A stretch of 6,382 bases of DNA. It comes from Patescibacteria group bacterium (lineage in GTDB: Bacteria; Patescibacteriota; Minisyncoccia; Phycocordibacterales; UBA9973). Of the stretch, positions 5,092 through 6,382 are shown one piece after another; position 1 is the first letter of the stretch; each line of letters begins with the position of its first letter. The position numbers and the translations under genes were made by a program. The DNA lies in the NCBI GenBank assembly GCA_019750345.1, contig JAIEON010000112.1, positions 1-6,382 on the forward strand. The letters run 5' to 3'. The notes beneath the pieces were generated by a model. It was not told the DNA's origin. It ran no database searches and was given only the letters and a program-made list of their open reading frames with translations.

Positions 5092-5120
5092 ATAATAGCC
5101 CGGCACTATATAAATGTCAA
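5092..5120 (-). promoter_or_regulatory. rpmA: Strong promoter of rpmA
   Basis: On the minus strand, TTGACA (5120-5115, perfect) and TATTAT (5097-5092) are 17 bases apart. Transcription should start near 5085, three bases before the ATG at 5082, predicting a leaderless mRNA. This also excludes the upstream GTG at 5106. It is the best promoter match in the window, as expected for a ribosomal protein gene. Confidence 0.8.
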
Positions 5121-5136
5121 CTCTGTAAAAGTACGA

Positions 5137-5142
5137 TATACT
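5137..5142 (+). promoter_or_regulatory. -10 box for the Ada-like membrane protein gene
   Basis: TATACT ends 8 bases before the ATG at 5151, so the predicted start (near 5149) again leaves almost no leader. The bases at the expected -35 position (about 5114-5119, ATGTCA) match poorly and coincide with the rpmA -35 on the other strand. The two divergent promoters therefore overlap face to back. Confidence 0.45.
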
Positions 5143-5150
5143 ATAGATTG

Positions 5151-5525
5151 ATGGGCAATTTCCTGATACGTCACTACCGCAGCCTTTTTACAATATTCCT
5201 GGTTGTAATGCTCTTTTTAGCCTTTTTATTAGGCTTTCTGACAGGGAAGTCACGACAAACTCCTTCTGTAGTGCTCAGTTGCTCTCCAGACGTATTACAG
5301 ACTCTTGCTATACCAGTTGCGAGTCTCTCACATAATGCTATAACAAAGGAGGGAAGTGTGATGGCGAAAAAACCTTCCACAGGAAAATTCGTCGGATCAA
5401 AAAATGGTACCAAATATTACACGCCGGGCTGTAGTGGTACTAAGCGTATTAACCCAGAGAATTATGTCTGGTTTTCTACAGTAGAGGATGCACAGCTACA
5501 AGGCTATACAAAAGGATCATGTTAA
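5151..5525 (+). CDS. Membrane-anchored protein with Ada-like metal-binding C-terminal domain
   Basis: In 124 residues there is a basic N terminus ([10 protein letters not shown]), one hydrophobic helix at about 11-31, a linker of about 45 residues, and a small C-terminal domain at about 77-124. That domain ([22 protein letters not shown]104, [15 protein letters not shown]) follows the pattern of the Ada N-terminal metal-binding family: Y..-C..A..I...N...F.S..EA...GY..C..C. Two of its cysteines are present (C94, C124), while the other Ada-type cysteines are not, so four-cysteine zinc binding is unlikely without partners. I recall similar small domains in CPR proteins, of unknown role. The start is ATG 5151; TTG 5148 in frame is less likely. 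A strong Shine-Dalgarno inside the gene precedes ATG 5361. It overlaps the next gene by seven bases. Confidence 0.85.
   Translation: MGNFLIRHYRSLFTIFLVVMLFLAFLLGFLTGKSRQTPSVVLSCSPDVLQTLAIPVASLSHNAITKEGSVMAKKPSTGKFVGSKNGTKYYTPGCSGTKRINPENYVWFSTVEDAQLQGYTKGSC
5347..5363 (+). promoter_or_regulatory. Internal Shine-Dalgarno and ATG within the Ada-like gene
   Basis: AGGAGG (5347-5352) lies 8 bases before an in-frame ATG (5361) and 5 before an in-frame GTG (5358). Initiation here would give a soluble protein of 54 residues (from ATG) made only of the Ada-like domain, without the membrane helix. The annotated start at 5151 has no comparable site. Confidence 0.5.
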
Positions 5526-6382
5526 GATCAATTATTTCAGTATGTATTATGGGGCTCAGCGGATTGCTAGTAATGGCACTGCTTTTACCAACTGAAACCA
5601 AGCAACTAGCGCAAGCTGTTTTTTCTAATACACATACACTTGGAGAAGTTTCTCCTCTCGTAAATATTCTCAATAGCAGACCACTTCAACAAAAAGAAAT
5701 ACAGGATGACGTTCTAGACAAAAAACCGTTCACTCCGATACAGACTGCAACAAAAGCAGCCCAAAGTGTTATTGATAGTGTGCTACCAAAGAAAAAGGAA
5801 AGTGCTATAGGAAATACTTTGACGGCAGTAAACATTATTGATGCTACCAACAAAGAACGGATCGCTGAAGGGTTGGTCCCACTGACTCCCAACGATAAAC
5901 TTACTGCTTCTGCAAAAATAAAAACCCAAGACATGATCAAAAATGGCTATTTCGAACATGTTTCGCCTAGTGGTGTGAGTGTCTCTGATTTGGGAAGTGC
6001 AGTAGGGTACAACTATGTTGTTATGGGTGAAAACTTAGCACTAGGTAATTTTACCGGGGCAGATGATTTGGTGACAGCCTGGATGAATAGTCCTGGTCAC
6101 CGTGCGAATATTTTAAATACCAGTTATGTTGAGATCGGAATCTATGCAGCGCAAGGAGAGTACCAGGGGCGAAAAGTCTGGTTTGCAGTACAACACTTCG
6201 GTACCACTCGTAGTGCGTGTCCTGTAGTCAACACAGCGCTCAAGACAGATATTGATCTAACCAATCAGTCACTCAAACTTAAAGAAAAACAAATCATAAC
6301 GCTGAGAGCAGAAATAGAGGCAACGACTGACAAGAAGTCAGAACTCTACGGCACACGAGTTGTGGCATTCAATGCACTCGTT
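5519..6382 (+). CDS. Secreted CAP/SCP-domain protein, 3' end cut by window
   Basis: The frame is open to the right edge; 288 residues are visible. The ATG at 5519 overlaps the previous stop by seven bases, with a weak AAAGG just upstream, so coupled translation is likely. Residues 4-24 are hydrophobic, and LAQA (30-33) could be a signal-peptidase site; otherwise it is a membrane anchor. A polar linker follows (about 34-100). The CAP (YkwD/SCP-like) domain spans about 104-228: FEHVSPSG with H147, GENLA with E171, W188, SPGHRANIL with H194, and VQHFG at its end. These residues belong to the putative metal-binding His/Glu cavity of the family, whose bacterial roles are mostly unknown. After C234 a Lys/Glu-rich stretch (about 246-277) looks like a coiled coil, so more domain may follow beyond the window. 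Confidence 0.92.
   Translation, partial: MLRSIISVCIMGLSGLLVMALLLPTETKQLAQAVFSNTHTLGEVSPLVNILNSRPLQQKEIQDDVLDKKPFTPIQTATKAAQSVIDSVLPKKKESAIGNTLTAVNIIDATNKERIAEGLVPLTPNDKLTASAKIKTQDMIKNGYFEHVSPSGVSVSDLGSAVGYNYVVMGENLALGNFTGADDLVTAWMNSPGHRANILNTSYVEIGIYAAQGEYQGRKVWFAVQHFGTTRSACPVVNTALKTDIDLTNQSLKLKEKQIITLRAEIEATTDKKSELYGTRVVAFNALV

Noticed and set aside
5083..5106. GTG at 5106 as the rpmA start
   Set aside because: It lies upstream of the predicted transcription start and of the canonical MAHKK start of L27.
5190..5290. Lipoprotein signal at VLSC in the Ada-like protein
   Set aside because: The cysteine (residue 44) is about 13 residues past the end of the hydrophobic helix, with charged residues between, unlike a lipobox.
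1..6382. Alternative code with UGA read as an amino acid
   Set aside because: No UGA stop is used, but no gene has an in-frame UGA either. With about seven complete genes, absence of UGA stops is weak evidence.
1..6382. CRISPR array, insertion sequence or integrase gene
   Set aside because: No regularly spaced repeats, transposase motifs or integrase motifs were seen in any frame.

Overview
The window looks like a stretch of a Candidate Phyla Radiation (Patescibacteria) genome, most likely Parcubacteria-like. The reasons are the divergent but intact ribosomal and translation genes, short proteins, tight gene overlaps, an Ada-like zinc-ribbon membrane protein of a kind I associate with these genomes, and L9 kept (from memory, several non-Parcubacteria CPR lineages lack it). 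This placement is inference from protein flavour, not a database result. The code appears standard: every complete gene ends in TAA or TAG, and none has an in-frame TGA.

Layout, left to right. Positions 2-919 hold the 3' part of prfA (release factor 1), cut by the left edge. A promoter (944-971) and a structured leader precede a tRNA-Ile(GAT) gene (1025-1099), whose CCA end runs directly into a 44-bp perfect palindrome that should act as a bidirectional terminator. The next 230 bases carry no protein gene. They hold a GC-rich spacer and, on the minus strand, a promoter-to-terminator unit that could make a small RNA of about 80 nt. A markedly AT-rich gene of unknown function (1396-2097, probable TTG start behind a strong Shine-Dalgarno) has its own terminator and is bracketed by short direct repeats.

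A plus-strand operon follows: rsmI (16S rRNA C1402 ribose methyltransferase), a two-helix membrane protein of 62 residues, an S41 carboxyl-terminal processing protease and rplI (ribosomal protein L9), joined by 1-nt and 11-nt overlaps and a 1-nt gap. A bidirectional hairpin terminator separates it from convergent rpmA (ribosomal protein L27, minus strand). rpmA is divergently transcribed from a second plus-strand pair: a membrane protein with an Ada-like C-terminal domain, and a secreted CAP/SCP-domain protein cut by the right edge.

Together the genes serve translation (RF1, tRNA-Ile, RsmI, L9, L27) and the cell envelope (S41 protease, CAP protein, two small membrane proteins). Points worth a second look are the tRNA with C at position 55, the minus-strand small-RNA unit, the AT-rich cassette with a possible nuclease-like fold, several promoters so close to start codons that leaderless mRNAs are predicted, and a strong internal Shine-Dalgarno that may give a second, soluble product from the Ada-like gene.
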